This document shows, one piece after another, positions 28,669 through 36,650 of a stretch of 64,000 nucleotides of DNA (position 1 is the stretch's first letter; each line of letters starts with the position of its first letter). This DNA is from Chloroflexota bacterium (GTDB lineage Bacteria; Chloroflexota; Anaerolineae; Anaerolineales; UBA4823), in the NCBI GenBank assembly GCA_012516075.1, contig JAAYXE010000037.1, positions 19,160 to 83,159 of the forward strand, written 5' to 3'. Under the pieces are notes generated by a model that saw only the letters and a list, made by a program, of their open reading frames with translations, had not been told where the DNA came from and ran no database searches. The translations under genes and the position numbers were made by a program.

Positions 28669-28691
28669 AAAAGTGGGGGCTGCCCACTTTT
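28669..28691 (-). terminator. Intrinsic terminator/attenuator in the nusA leader
   Basis: Minus strand: AAAAGTGGG, 5-base loop CAGCC, CCCACTTTT, followed by TTACTTAT, giving a six-T run. It lies about 50 bases before the nusA ATG and downstream of the nusA promoter, so it sits inside the leader. Confidence 0.85.
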
Positions 28692-28705
28692 CGACGGAAC
28701 GCTAC

Positions 28706-28725
28706 CCCGGCCAACGCTGGCCGGG
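28706..28725 (-). other. 5'-end stem-loop of the nusA leader
   Basis: Perfect 8-bp stem CCCGGCCA/TGGCCGGG around a 4-base loop. The predicted transcription start (about 28727) places it at the very 5' end of the leader, where it could protect the RNA or modulate the attenuator. Confidence 0.7.
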
Positions 28726-28733
28726 CAAAAAGA

Positions 28734-28762
28734 ATTTTAACATGGATTGCAGCCTCGCGCAA
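28734..28762 (-). promoter_or_regulatory. Promoter of the nusA operon
   Basis: Minus strand: TTGCGC (28762-28757), 17-base spacer, TAAAAT (28739-28734). Lies between the GNAT gene and nusA. Confidence 0.7.
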
Positions 28763-28802
28763 GGTCTGAAAGTTAATGTTCAGCAATATAAAATTAATGG
28801 TT

Positions 28803-29369
28803 TCACCCTGAAGGGTCAAGTTTTTTTTCCATTCGCCATGATGGCTCGTGTACTTCGCGGCGTTTTCCCAGGTGGTCGATATAGGACCAGCGGCCAGCCT
28901 CCCGGGCAACGATCCGGTAGCCGCAGCGCCGGTACAGGCGAATTGCTTCTTCATTTTCTCTGCTTACGTTCAGGGTGACCCATTTGAAACCGCGCTGGGC
29001 CAGTTCGCGCTCGGCGGCCGCCATGATGCGCGTTCCCAGGCCCATGCGGCGGTAGTTCTGGCGGATGCGAAAGCCGTAAATATAAGCCCGGCTTTCTCCA
29101 TTGGCCAGCTCGTGCCGGGCGCTGTTCAACTGCACAAACAACTGGCCGATTACCCCTACACCATCCAGAAACGCCACCCACATGATGGCATTCCCCCGGC
29201 GGGTGCTTTCGTAGATTTCGCGATACAGGCGGCGGAAATGGATAAACTCGCCATCCCATTCGAGCCCCGGCAGGTCTTCCTCGCGCAGATGGCGGATAGT
29301 TACCCGCTGCAGCAGGCTGTCTGGAGCCGTATCGGAGCTGGGATACCCTTGCTGGGGTTCATGTTCCAC
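28803..29369 (-). CDS. GNAT-family N-acetyltransferase
   Basis: 188 residues. Acetyl-CoA binding motif A: RQNYRRMGLGTRIMAAAERELAQRGF, then NVSRENEEAIRLYRRCGYRIV (motif B), the RimI-like pattern. The substrate is unknown; an N-terminal amine of a protein or a small amine are options. Overlaps the upstream DHH-CBS-PAP gene by 11 bases, so the two are probably translated together. Confidence 0.88.
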   Translation of the reverse strand: MEHEPQQGYPSSDTAPDSLLQRVTIRHLREEDLPGLEWDGEFIHFRRLYREIYESTRRGNAIMWVAFLDGVGVIGQLFVQLNSARHELANGESRAYIYGFRIRQNYRRMGLGTRIMAAAERELAQRGFKWVTLNVSRENEEAIRLYRRCGYRIVAREAGRWSYIDHLGKRREVHEPSWRMEKKLDPSG

Positions 29370-32055
29370 GGTGTTCGTCCTGTTTCTCCGGCTGGTACCG
29401 GGCGATCAGCTCCTGCAGCAGTGCCTGCTCCTCTTCAACGGAATTGATCTCTCCGTTCAACCAGCCGCTGCGCAGCCTCTCCAGGATTTCCCGGTATGCC
29501 GGCCCGGGAGGCAGGCCCAGTTTTTTCAAATCGTTTCCGTTTACAGTTGGGGTGATCTTCCGCCATTGGGTGGTGAAGGTTTGCAGCAGCTTGCGCAGGT
29601 GAATGTCGGAAGTGGCCAGATACACCACGAAGCGGGAAAGAGCGGGGACGTCTTCCAGACGCTTCACCACTTCCGAAGGAGCTGATTCGGCGAGCTGCGG
29701 CAGATCACGCCACAGAGCACAGGCGGCGCTCACAGCGCTGGTCAGATCGACGGGCATTTTAAGGCGCGCACAGATTTGCTGCGCATCCTCCTCGGAATGG
29801 CGCAGAAGCCAGAGCCCATACGCCAGATCCTGTTTCAGGCTGCCTTTGTATTCGCCGAGTTCCCAGTCCGGGTCTGGCTGCTTGGCGGACAGGACTTCGA
29901 AGCGCGACTGCAGCCAGTGATCCCACGTAAGCTGGGGGTGGATCGCAGCCAGCAGCCCCAGCTCATTCAGGCGGGTGAGAATTTGCGCTGCGCGCTGCTC
30001 GGCCAGGATGTGGTTCAGCTCGTGCCGTATGCGATCGCCGGACACTCTGTTCAACAGGGGGCGGGCTTCCAGGAGCAACTCCAGGGTGCGCTTTTCAATC
30101 TGAAAATCGAAGCGCTGCTCAAAGCGTACCGCACGCAGCATGCGTGTCGGATCGTCCACGAAGGAAAGTGAATGCAGCACCCGCACCAGGCCGTGGCGCA
30201 GATCATTCAGCCCGCCCCAGTAGTCGTGCAGGTCTCCATAATGGCTGCCGTCCAGACGGATTGCCAGGGTGTTAATGGTGAAATCTCGCCGGTGGAGGTC
30301 CAGTTTAATGCTGCCGCGTTCCACCGTCGGCAGAGCGGTGGGATAGCGGTAGAACTCTGTGCGGGCGCTGATCAGGTCAATCGTGCGCAGGCCGCAGTCG
30401 GTCACCAGCCTGCTCCCGGCCGCAGGGGCCTGCTCGGGTTCTTCTGGCTGCGCTGCGTCGCACAGGCGTATAACCTGATCTTCGATGTGAATCTCAGCCG
30501 GCAGATGCCATTTGGCTGTGCCGAAGCGCGCGTGCGTTGTGACCCGGCCGCCAAAACGTTCAGCCAATCCGCGCGCCAGTGCAGGGGCATCGCCTTCGAC
30601 TACCAGATCGAAATCCAGGCTGGGTTTATCGAGCAGCAGGTCGCGCACAAAGCCCCCGACGATGAACAGTGCGGTTTGCTGGCGTGTGGCTTCTTCCGCT
30701 ATAGCCTGCAGCAGGGCAAGGCGGTGAGATGGGAGCGCGGCCCGGATGCGGCTGGCCAGATTCTGGCGGCCGGGGGTGGGAGCACGCGGCGCCAGCGTCT
30801 TGAGCAGGTCGGTGCGGGTGACGATGCCGATCACCTCGCCGCTCTCCGGGTGGACCACCGGCACCTGCCCCCACCCGCTGTCGGTCATCACGCGCTGCAG
30901 GTGTTCGATCGAGTCGTCCGGGCGCACGACCACTTCGCCGGCGTCCATCAGGCTGGTGACCGGGAGATTCAACTTATGCGAAAGCGCCCGGTCGACCGCC
31001 CGGCGGGTCAGCAGGCCGATCACCTTTCCATCTGAAACGACCGGGTAGCCCTCATGGCCATAGCGGCGCATCCGCTGCGCTGCTTCTTCGACGGTGGTGT
31101 CGGGAGAGAGCACCTGCGGTCCGCGGGACATCAACTGGGCGACGGTGATGGCAGGGCGGACGTGTTCGGGCAGGATGCCGATCAGCTCAGTGGCTACATT
31201 TTCCAGCTCCCGGCCGCGGATCAGGCCGGCAGCGGCCCGTTCGTGTCCCCCGCCGCCAAAATGGGCGACGATGTTGGCCACATCGATCTGGTCGCTGTTC
31301 GAGCGGGCGATCATCTGCACCCCGCCGCGCGTTTTTACCAGGAGGAAGAGGGCGTCCGGGTCGAAAAAGTCGCGCATTTTGTGCGCCAGGCTGGAGAGCT
31401 CTTCATCCAGATCCGAGGCATCGCCGCGGGCGATGACAATGGTGTGCCCGTGGATGTGGTAATGCTCGCTGCTCTCCAGCAGGGCGGTGTAGAGCGCCAT
31501 CTGCCCGGCCGAAAGGGGATGGTTAAGGAAGTTGTTGGCGACTTCCAGGCTGGCTCCGTGTTCGAGCAGATAGGCAGCAGCACGCAGGTCGCGGGGTGTG
31601 GTGCGGGTGTACGTCAGCGAACCCGTGTCTTCGTAAATTCCCAGCAAAAGCAGGGTGGCCTGGATGGGCGTCAGGTTCCCATTCTGTTCGCGCAGCGATT
31701 CCACCAGCAGCGTGGTGGTTGCACCGATTTCCACGGTGGTGATATCCCAGTTGGAGGGAGGGTTTTCACGGATGGGGTGGTGGTCGATCACGGTTACCGG
31801 CGTATCGGGCGTCATCCCCTTGATGGTCACCAGAGATTGGGTATCCACCAGCGTGACCCCTGCGATTGGGCTGCCCTCCAGGTCGCGCGGATCGACAAAG
31901 GGGAGTTCCGGGCCGTAGACGGTGAGGAAGGCGCGCACATTGCGGTTCATCCGCCGGGGCAGGACGGGAACCTTATAATCATCCAGCAAGTATGCACCCA
32001 GCAGAGAAGCGAGTGCATCGAAATCGGCCTGCTCGTGAGTGAGAATGATCTGCAT
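29359..32055 (-). CDS. DHH phosphoesterase - CBS pair - poly(A) polymerase/tRNA nucleotidyltransferase fusion
   Basis: 898 residues from ATG 32055. Domains in order: DHH (THEQADFDALASLLGAYLL, VTVIDHHP) with DHHA1 (HFGGGGHERAAAGLI), residues about 1-300; two CBS modules (VAQLMSRGPQVLSPDTTVEEA and VTSLMDAGEVVVRPDDSIEHL), about 300-430. Then a class II nucleotidyltransferase head (LFIVGGFVRDLLLDKPSLDFDLVVEGDAP, RRDFTINTLAI) with its RNA-binding neck (DDPTRMLRAVRFEQRF). The architecture is known in some deep-branching bacteria, where the enzyme adds the A or CC of tRNA ends. The DHH part may trim RNA and the CBS pair may sense adenine nucleotides. No HD domain is visible. Confidence 0.92.
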   Translation of the reverse strand: MQIILTHEQADFDALASLLGAYLLDDYKVPVLPRRMNRNVRAFLTVYGPELPFVDPRDLEGSPIAGVTLVDTQSLVTIKGMTPDTPVTVIDHHPIRENPPSNWDITTVEIGATTTLLVESLREQNGNLTPIQATLLLLGIYEDTGSLTYTRTTPRDLRAAAYLLEHGASLEVANNFLNHPLSAGQMALYTALLESSEHYHIHGHTIVIARGDASDLDEELSSLAHKMRDFFDPDALFLLVKTRGGVQMIARSNSDQIDVANIVAHFGGGGHERAAAGLIRGRELENVATELIGILPEHVRPAITVAQLMSRGPQVLSPDTTVEEAAQRMRRYGHEGYPVVSDGKVIGLLTRRAVDRALSHKLNLPVTSLMDAGEVVVRPDDSIEHLQRVMTDSGWGQVPVVHPESGEVIGIVTRTDLLKTLAPRAPTPGRQNLASRIRAALPSHRLALLQAIAEEATRQQTALFIVGGFVRDLLLDKPSLDFDLVVEGDAPALARGLAERFGGRVTTHARFGTAKWHLPAEIHIEDQVIRLCDAAQPEEPEQAPAAGSRLVTDCGLRTIDLISARTEFYRYPTALPTVERGSIKLDLHRRDFTINTLAIRLDGSHYGDLHDYWGGLNDLRHGLVRVLHSLSFVDDPTRMLRAVRFEQRFDFQIEKRTLELLLEARPLLNRVSGDRIRHELNHILAEQRAAQILTRLNELGLLAAIHPQLTWDHWLQSRFEVLSAKQPDPDWELGEYKGSLKQDLAYGLWLLRHSEEDAQQICARLKMPVDLTSAVSAACALWRDLPQLAESAPSEVVKRLEDVPALSRFVVYLATSDIHLRKLLQTFTTQWRKITPTVNGNDLKKLGLPPGPAYREILERLRSGWLNGEINSVEEEQALLQELIARYQPEKQDEHRGT

Positions 32056-32179
32056 CGCGCCTTCCACCCTCCGAGTATTATACTCCATGATGACTGGCTG
32101 GCGAAAAAACGCGTGAATAACTGGCCGGCGAGCCGGAGGGGTGGAATGGTCAAACGATCGGTTGGGATAGGAGAGCGGG

Positions 32180-33109
32180 TTACAGCACGTGGCGGATGGC
32201 GAGGAAGTTGTCGAATTCTTCCCGGGTGGGGAGTGATGGCAGGGCGCCCTGGCGTGTGACCGCCAGCGCTCCGGCCGCCGCCCCCCAGACGGCGGCCCGG
32301 GCAGGAGTCAGCCCGCGCAGGATGCCGGCCGCAAAACCGCCCATAAACGCGTCGCCGGCGGCGGTCGTATCGACAGCCTCTACAGAAAAGGCCGGGATGT
32401 ACTGCTCACCCGACTCGTCGGCGGTGTAAGCACCTTCTTCGCCCAGCGTGACGATCACCCGGTTTACACCGCTCGAGCGCAGCTTTTCGACGCCATCCTG
32501 TACGGATGGACTGCCGGTGAGGAGCTCCAGCTCGTGCTGGTTGGGGACCAGATAATCGATGGAGGCCAGCAGCTCCGGGTCGAGCTCGCGCGCTGGGGCC
32601 GGGTTGAGGATCACCTGCATTCCGTGCTCGTGCGCCGCTGCGACGGCCTGCCGCACGGTTTCGAGGGGGATCTCGAGCTGCAGTAACAGCAGGCTGGCGT
32701 TCGCAAATGCTGGCCGGGCGCTGCGAATGTCGTCTGGCGAGAGGCAGCCGTTCGCTCCGGGGACAACCACAATATTGTTCTGGCCGGCGTCATCGACGGT
32801 GATGAGGGCGACGCCGGTGGGCTTATCCGGATCGCGCAGCAGGAAGGTGGTATCGATGCCTTCCCGCTCGACGATGGCCGCCATCTCATCGCCGAAAGCA
32901 TCGCTGCCTACCCGCCCGATCATGCATACGTTACTACCCAGGCGAGCCGCAGCGACGGCCTGGTTGGCCCCCTTCCCCCCTGGAAATGTGTGGAACGCTG
33001 TTCCCAGAATGGTCTCACCGACCCTGGGGTGACGGGAAGCGCGCACCACCAGGTCCATATTCAGGCTGCCAACCACGAGTATTCCACCGGCGGAGAGATG
33101 TGAGGCCAT
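32180..33109 (-). CDS. rbsK: Ribokinase-family sugar kinase
   Basis: 309 residues, PfkB fold. VVGSLNMDLVVRASRHPRVGETILG and FPGGKGANQAVAAARLG form the substrate site. DTTAAGDAFMGGFAAGI holds the catalytic aspartate, with AAGD in place of the usual GAGD anion-hole motif. Phosphorylates ribose or a related sugar with ATP. Its promoter region carries the same palindromic operator as the lacI-family gene at 35439, so it is probably part of that sugar regulon despite the distance and the opposite strand. Sugar specificity may therefore be a ketose from the isomerase pathway and not ribose. Confidence 0.92.
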   Translation of the reverse strand: MASHLSAGGILVVGSLNMDLVVRASRHPRVGETILGTAFHTFPGGKGANQAVAAARLGSNVCMIGRVGSDAFGDEMAAIVEREGIDTTFLLRDPDKPTGVALITVDDAGQNNIVVVPGANGCLSPDDIRSARPAFANASLLLLQLEIPLETVRQAVAAAHEHGMQVILNPAPARELDPELLASIDYLVPNQHELELLTGSPSVQDGVEKLRSSGVNRVIVTLGEEGAYTADESGEQYIPAFSVEAVDTTAAGDAFMGGFAAGILRGLTPARAAVWGAAAGALAVTRQGALPSLPTREEFDNFLAIRHVL

Positions 33110-33151
33110 AAGTTCCTCCCCTCAAAAGCAAACGAAAGCCTGCCGGGCAAA

Positions 33152-33165
33152 CGTTTGCGCAAACG
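33152..33165. promoter_or_regulatory. LacI-family operator upstream of the ribokinase
   Basis: CGTTTGCGCAAACG is a perfect 14-bp palindrome centred on TTGCGCAA, just downstream of the predicted ribokinase transcription start. The same core occurs twice in front of the lacI-family gene. Confidence 0.8.
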
Positions 33166-33179
33166 ATTACGCTGCTGTG

Positions 33180-33208
33180 ATGTTAGCATGTTGTGAAAAG
33201 ATTGTCAA
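33180..33208 (-). promoter_or_regulatory. Promoter of the ribokinase gene
   Basis: Minus strand: TTGACA (33208-33203), 17-base spacer ending in ATGC, TAACAT (33185-33180). The LacI operator lies 15-28 bases further on, a roadblock position. Confidence 0.82.
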
Positions 33209-33374
33209 TTCCCAGATTTTTTGTATTTTTTTTATTTATGGACCGCTTAAGTGCGAAAAAATGTGCTATCATATAAGCCCAACTGTAACACCAGGTTAAA
33301 ATCTGCGTTCCTATTTTTAACCGTTCCTCCCTATCCCATTTCTACCCTCAGGTCCCGGCTTTGGAGATGCGCGC

Positions 33375-34052
33375 ATGAGCATGATTCGTGTCCTCCTCGT
33401 AGATGATCATCCCGTCGTCCGTCTAGGGATCCGCCATTTACTGGAAGGACAACCAGACATCGTTGTTGTCGGTGAAGCAGGAGATGGCTTCGAGGCCATG
33501 GACATGGTCAAAAAGCTGTCCCCTGATGTTCTGCTTCTGGATATGGAAATGCCGGGCATGAACGGGTATGATGTGGTTAACCAATTGAAGGCGGAAGGTA
33601 TTTCGATCCCCATCCTGGTATTAAGCGCCTACGATGACCGCCAGTATATTCAGGAGCTGCTGCGCAGCGGGGCCTCTGGCTATCTGGTGAAAGAGGAGCT
33701 GCCTGAAACGCTGATCGAAGCCGTGCGCGGCGTCGCACGCGGCGAGCGCGGGTGGGTCAGCCGCCGGGTGGCGGTGCAGATGACCAACTGGATGATGAAG
33801 AGCGGCGAGGAGATTCAAAAGCTCACCGCACGCGAGGTAGACGTCATCAAAGGGGTCGTCGCCGGAAAGACCAATCAGGAAATCGGCTTTCAACTGGACA
33901 TCAGTGAAAAGACCGTGGAAAAACATCTGCGCAGCGTTTTCCACAAGCTGCAGGTGACCTCCCGGGTGGAGGCGGCCGTGCGCGCTGTGCAGGCCGGGCT
34001 GGTCCCTCCTGCCGGAGAGAACGGTTCTTCATCTACGACTTCAGCGTCCTGA
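33375..34052 (+). CDS. NarL/FixJ-type response regulator (orphan)
   Basis: 225 residues. Receiver domain with DD at 10-11, phospho-acceptor D56 (LLLDMEMPGMNGYD) and KE in place of the usual KP (YLVKEELPE). C-terminal LuxR-type HTH: LTAREVDVIKGVVAGKTNQEIGFQLDISEKTVEKHLRSVFHKL. A DNA-binding transcription regulator. No kinase gene is adjacent; both neighbours concern sugars. GGAG precedes the ATG by 8 bases. A strong terminator follows. Confidence 0.92.
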   Translation: MSMIRVLLVDDHPVVRLGIRHLLEGQPDIVVVGEAGDGFEAMDMVKKLSPDVLLLDMEMPGMNGYDVVNQLKAEGISIPILVLSAYDDRQYIQELLRSGASGYLVKEELPETLIEAVRGVARGERGWVSRRVAVQMTNWMMKSGEEIQKLTAREVDVIKGVVAGKTNQEIGFQLDISEKTVEKHLRSVFHKLQVTSRVEAAVRAVQAGLVPPAGENGSSSTTSAS

Positions 34053-34072
34053 TATCGACAGGGCGGCATGTG

Positions 34073-34105
34073 AACAGGCGCGGTATATTCAGGCCCGCGC
34101 CTGTT
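34073..34105 (+). terminator. Intrinsic terminator after the NarL-type regulator
   Basis: Perfect 11-bp stem AACAGGCGCGG/CCGCGCCTGTT, 11-base loop, then TTCTT. Confidence 0.85.
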
Positions 34106-34188
34106 TTCTTGAGTACAATCGAGGCGGGTCCGGTGTGTGGCCATGCCTGCGGCCCGCCCTCAACGACGATCAATGTTCTGGAGGAAAA

Positions 34189-35226
34189 ATGAGCTTACAT
34201 GACGAAATCTTCGAGCAGCCTGCAGTACTGCAGCGTGTGATCGATGAAGCGCTGCCCGCTGTTGATGAAGCCGCCCGTATGATCCGGGAATCGGACACGC
34301 AGTACATTTTCCTGGCCGCCCGGGGGACTTCGGATAACGCTGCTCGATATGCGAACTACCTGTTCGGTATTCGCAACGGTCTGCCCGTCGCTCTGGCGAC
34401 CCCCTCTCTGTTCTCTCTGTACCGGCAGCCGCCTTCTCTAAAAGGTGCTGCGGTGATCGGCATATCCCAGTCGGGCCGGTCGCCCGATATCGTCAGCGTG
34501 CTGGAGGAAAGTAAGAGGCAGGGCCGGCCGACTCTGGCGATCACGAACGCACCGGATTCGCCGCTGGCGCAGGCCGCCGGTCACGTTATCGACATCCTGG
34601 CCGGCACGGAGGCTGCCGTGGCGGCTACCAAGACCTACACGGCCCAGCTCCTGATCCTGGCGATGCTTTCGACACGCCTGGCGGGTGACCAGGCAGCCAT
34701 GGATGAACTGCGTGCGCTGCCGGCGTGGGTGGAGGAGGCACTGAAACTGGATGCACACATCGAGCAGGTCTGTCAGCGCTACCGCTACATGGAACAGTGC
34801 GTGGTTCTGGGGCGCGGCTACAATTACGCCACCGCTTTTGAATGGTCGCTGAAAATTAAGGAACTCACCTATACCATTGCCGAGCCCTACTCGCCGGCCG
34901 ACTTCAAGCACGGGCCCATGGCGATCATCGATCGCGGCTTCCCGGTCCTGGCGGTGGCTGCTGATGGGCCGGTGAGCGCCAGCTTTATTGAATTCCTGAG
35001 CTCGCTCAAACAGGAGCGCCAGGCAGAAATTGTAATGATCGCCAACACCGCCGCCGCCCTCGACCTGGGGCGGGTTGCGCTGCCGTTCCCGGCCGAAGTA
35101 CCCGAATGGCTTTCGCCCCTGGTGGCGATTGTGCCGGGGCAGTTGTTCTGCTATCATCTGACGCGCATTAAAGGGCTGGACCCCGACCGGCCGCGCGGGC
35201 TGACCAAGGTCACAGAAACGCAGTGA
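34189..35226 (+). CDS. SIS-domain sugar isomerase/deaminase (GlmS-isomerase-like)
   Basis: 345 residues from ATG 34189, which follows GGAGG; the upstream open frame lacks an RBS. Two SIS domains: YIFLAARGTSDNAARYANYLF with IGISQSGRSPDIVSVLEESKRQG, and QCVVLGRGYNYATAFEWSLKIKELTYTIAEPYSPADFKHGPMAIID. This is the isomerase half of GlmS without the glutaminase domain, as in AgaS or NagB-II-type enzymes. Likely acts on an amino-sugar phosphate (deamination and isomerisation). It ends with its own terminator, just before the lacI promoter. It has no LacI operator that I can see. Confidence 0.88.
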   Translation: MSLHDEIFEQPAVLQRVIDEALPAVDEAARMIRESDTQYIFLAARGTSDNAARYANYLFGIRNGLPVALATPSLFSLYRQPPSLKGAAVIGISQSGRSPDIVSVLEESKRQGRPTLAITNAPDSPLAQAAGHVIDILAGTEAAVAATKTYTAQLLILAMLSTRLAGDQAAMDELRALPAWVEEALKLDAHIEQVCQRYRYMEQCVVLGRGYNYATAFEWSLKIKELTYTIAEPYSPADFKHGPMAIIDRGFPVLAVAADGPVSASFIEFLSSLKQERQAEIVMIANTAAALDLGRVALPFPAEVPEWLSPLVAIVPGQLFCYHLTRIKGLDPDRPRGLTKVTETQ

Positions 35227-35257
35227 GGGAAGCAGGAAACAGGCTTCCGAGAACAGG

Positions 35258-35283
35258 ATGCAGCGGAGTGATCTCCGCTGCAT
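35258..35283 (+). terminator. Intrinsic terminator after the SIS-domain gene
   Basis: Perfect 11-bp stem ATGCAGCGGAG/CTCCGCTGCAT with loop TGAT, then TTATTCTTT. Confidence 0.88.
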
Positions 35284-35300
35284 TTATTCTTTAAATGCTA

Positions 35301-35329
35301 TTGACAGCCCAGAATTCTTATGCTAAATT
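35301..35329 (+). promoter_or_regulatory. Promoter of the lacI-family gene
   Basis: TTGACA (35301-35306), 17-base spacer ending in ATGC, TAAATT (35324-35329). It shares its layout and the ATGC extended -10 context with the ribokinase promoter. The predicted start, near 35336, lies at the edge of the operators. Confidence 0.85.
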
Positions 35330-35337
35330 ATTCAAAA

Positions 35338-35367
35338 CGATTGCGCAAACGATTGCGCAATCGTTTG
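35338..35367. promoter_or_regulatory. Two overlapping LacI-family operators
   Basis: Positions 35346-35367 form a perfect 22-bp palindrome centred on TTGCGCAA (35353-35360). A second, near-perfect site, CGATTGCGCAAACG (35338-35351), is centred 12 bases upstream. Both overlap the start of transcription of the lacI-family gene, pointing to autorepression. Confidence 0.85.
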
Positions 35368-35438
35368 TCGGCAGAATTTCCTTCATTACCTGATCCGTCT
35401 CCGGATCGCCCAGCCGAGGCTCCACATGGAGGGTGTTT

Positions 35439-36452
35439 ATGGCCACCATGCGCGATGTCGCTAAACATGCCGGTGTGTCCGTTACCACGGTCTCTCACTA
35501 TATCAATAAAACGCGCCGGGTCAGCGATGAACTGCAGATGCGAATTTCTGCCGCCATGGAAGCGCTCAACTACCAGCCAAATGCCCTCGCACGCAGCCTG
35601 CGGCGCAAAATTACACATTCCCTGGGCATCATTATTCCCGACAGCGCCAACCCATTTTTTGCCGAAGTCGCACGGGGGATCGAAGACGCCAGCTTCGAAC
35701 AGGATTACAACGTTTTTCTGTGCAATACGGACGGCAACCCGAAGAAAGAATTGATTTATGCCAATGTGCTGGTCGAGAAGCAGGTCGATGGGATTCTGTT
35801 CGTGGCCTCCGCAGGCACTGCCCACGACCTGATGAGAACCCTGGCCCAGCGCAAGATCCCGCTCGTCCTCGTAGACCGTGACCTGCCGGATGTAGAGGCC
35901 GATTCTGTCCTGGTGAACAACCGGTTGGGAGGCTACCAGGCCACCCGGCATCTGATCGACCTCGGGCACCGGCGCATCGGCTGCATCGCCGGCCCTTCAG
36001 ACCTGACCCCCAGCGCGGAGCGCGTGACAGGCTATCGTCAGGCCCTGGCTGAATGCAGTATCCCCATAGATGAATCCCTGATCGTCAAGGGCTCCTTTCA
36101 CTACCAGAGCGGCTTTGAAGCTGCGCAGAAGCTGCTTTCACTGCCCGAACCGCCCACGGCAATTTTTGCCTGCAACGATCTGATGGCGGTCGGCGCCATC
36201 AGCGCAGCGATTAAATCCGGACGCAGCGTTCCCGGGCAGCTTTCCGTGGTCGGTTTCGACGATATCCAGCTCGCCTCATATGTCAATCCCCCGCTGACAA
36301 CCGTAGCACAGCCGACGTACGATGTCGGTATGCTGGCAGCGAAACTGTTGATGGAGCGGCTGCAGGACCGCGATCTGCCGCCGCGCCGGCAGTACCTGGA
36401 GACGCAGCTGGTGATCCGTGAGTCGACCGCCGCCGTGGGCGTGCCCGCATGA
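35439..36452 (+). CDS. LacI-family transcriptional repressor
   Basis: 337 residues from ATG 35439, preceded by GGAGGG; an in-frame GTG at 35433 is the alternative. N-terminal HTH: MRDVAKHAGVSVTTVSHYINKTRRVSDELQMRI, with the hinge helix in NALARSLRRK. Then the sugar-binding periplasmic-fold domain (SLGIIIPDSANPFFAEVARGIEDASF, PLVLVDRD, CNDLMAVGAISAAIKSG, VVGFDDIQLASYVNPPLTTV). Likely represses its own gene, probably the downstream uptake and catabolic genes by read-through, and the distant ribokinase, using TTGCGCAA-centred operators. The inducer should be the imported sugar or a derivative. Confidence 0.94.
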   Translation: MATMRDVAKHAGVSVTTVSHYINKTRRVSDELQMRISAAMEALNYQPNALARSLRRKITHSLGIIIPDSANPFFAEVARGIEDASFEQDYNVFLCNTDGNPKKELIYANVLVEKQVDGILFVASAGTAHDLMRTLAQRKIPLVLVDRDLPDVEADSVLVNNRLGGYQATRHLIDLGHRRIGCIAGPSDLTPSAERVTGYRQALAECSIPIDESLIVKGSFHYQSGFEAAQKLLSLPEPPTAIFACNDLMAVGAISAAIKSGRSVPGQLSVVGFDDIQLASYVNPPLTTVAQPTYDVGMLAAKLLMERLQDRDLPPRRQYLETQLVIRESTAAVGVPA

Positions 36453-36650
36453 GTGATCCAGTGCTGAGTTTATCCGTCTGTATACTGGAAGTTCAGCGAT
36501 CTACAAGGGGGGCCGAAAGGAGGTGCCTTCGTTCATCATACGAGTCAGCCAGCAGCCAGCCAGCAGTTTTAAATCCTTCAACTGCCGGGTCGTTGAGAGA
36601 CTGCTCGCGGCCCTGCCAGACCTGGACATAAGGAAAAGGAGAAGGGATTA

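Noticed and set aside
36481..36486. TATACT as -10 of a separate promoter for the sugar ABC operon
   Set aside because: No matching -35 and no LacI operator nearby; read-through from the lacI promoter is simpler.
36545..36570. CAGCCAGCAG-type short repeat before the ABC binding-protein gene
   Set aside because: Only two to three imperfect units; no sign of a CRISPR, regulator site or mobile element.
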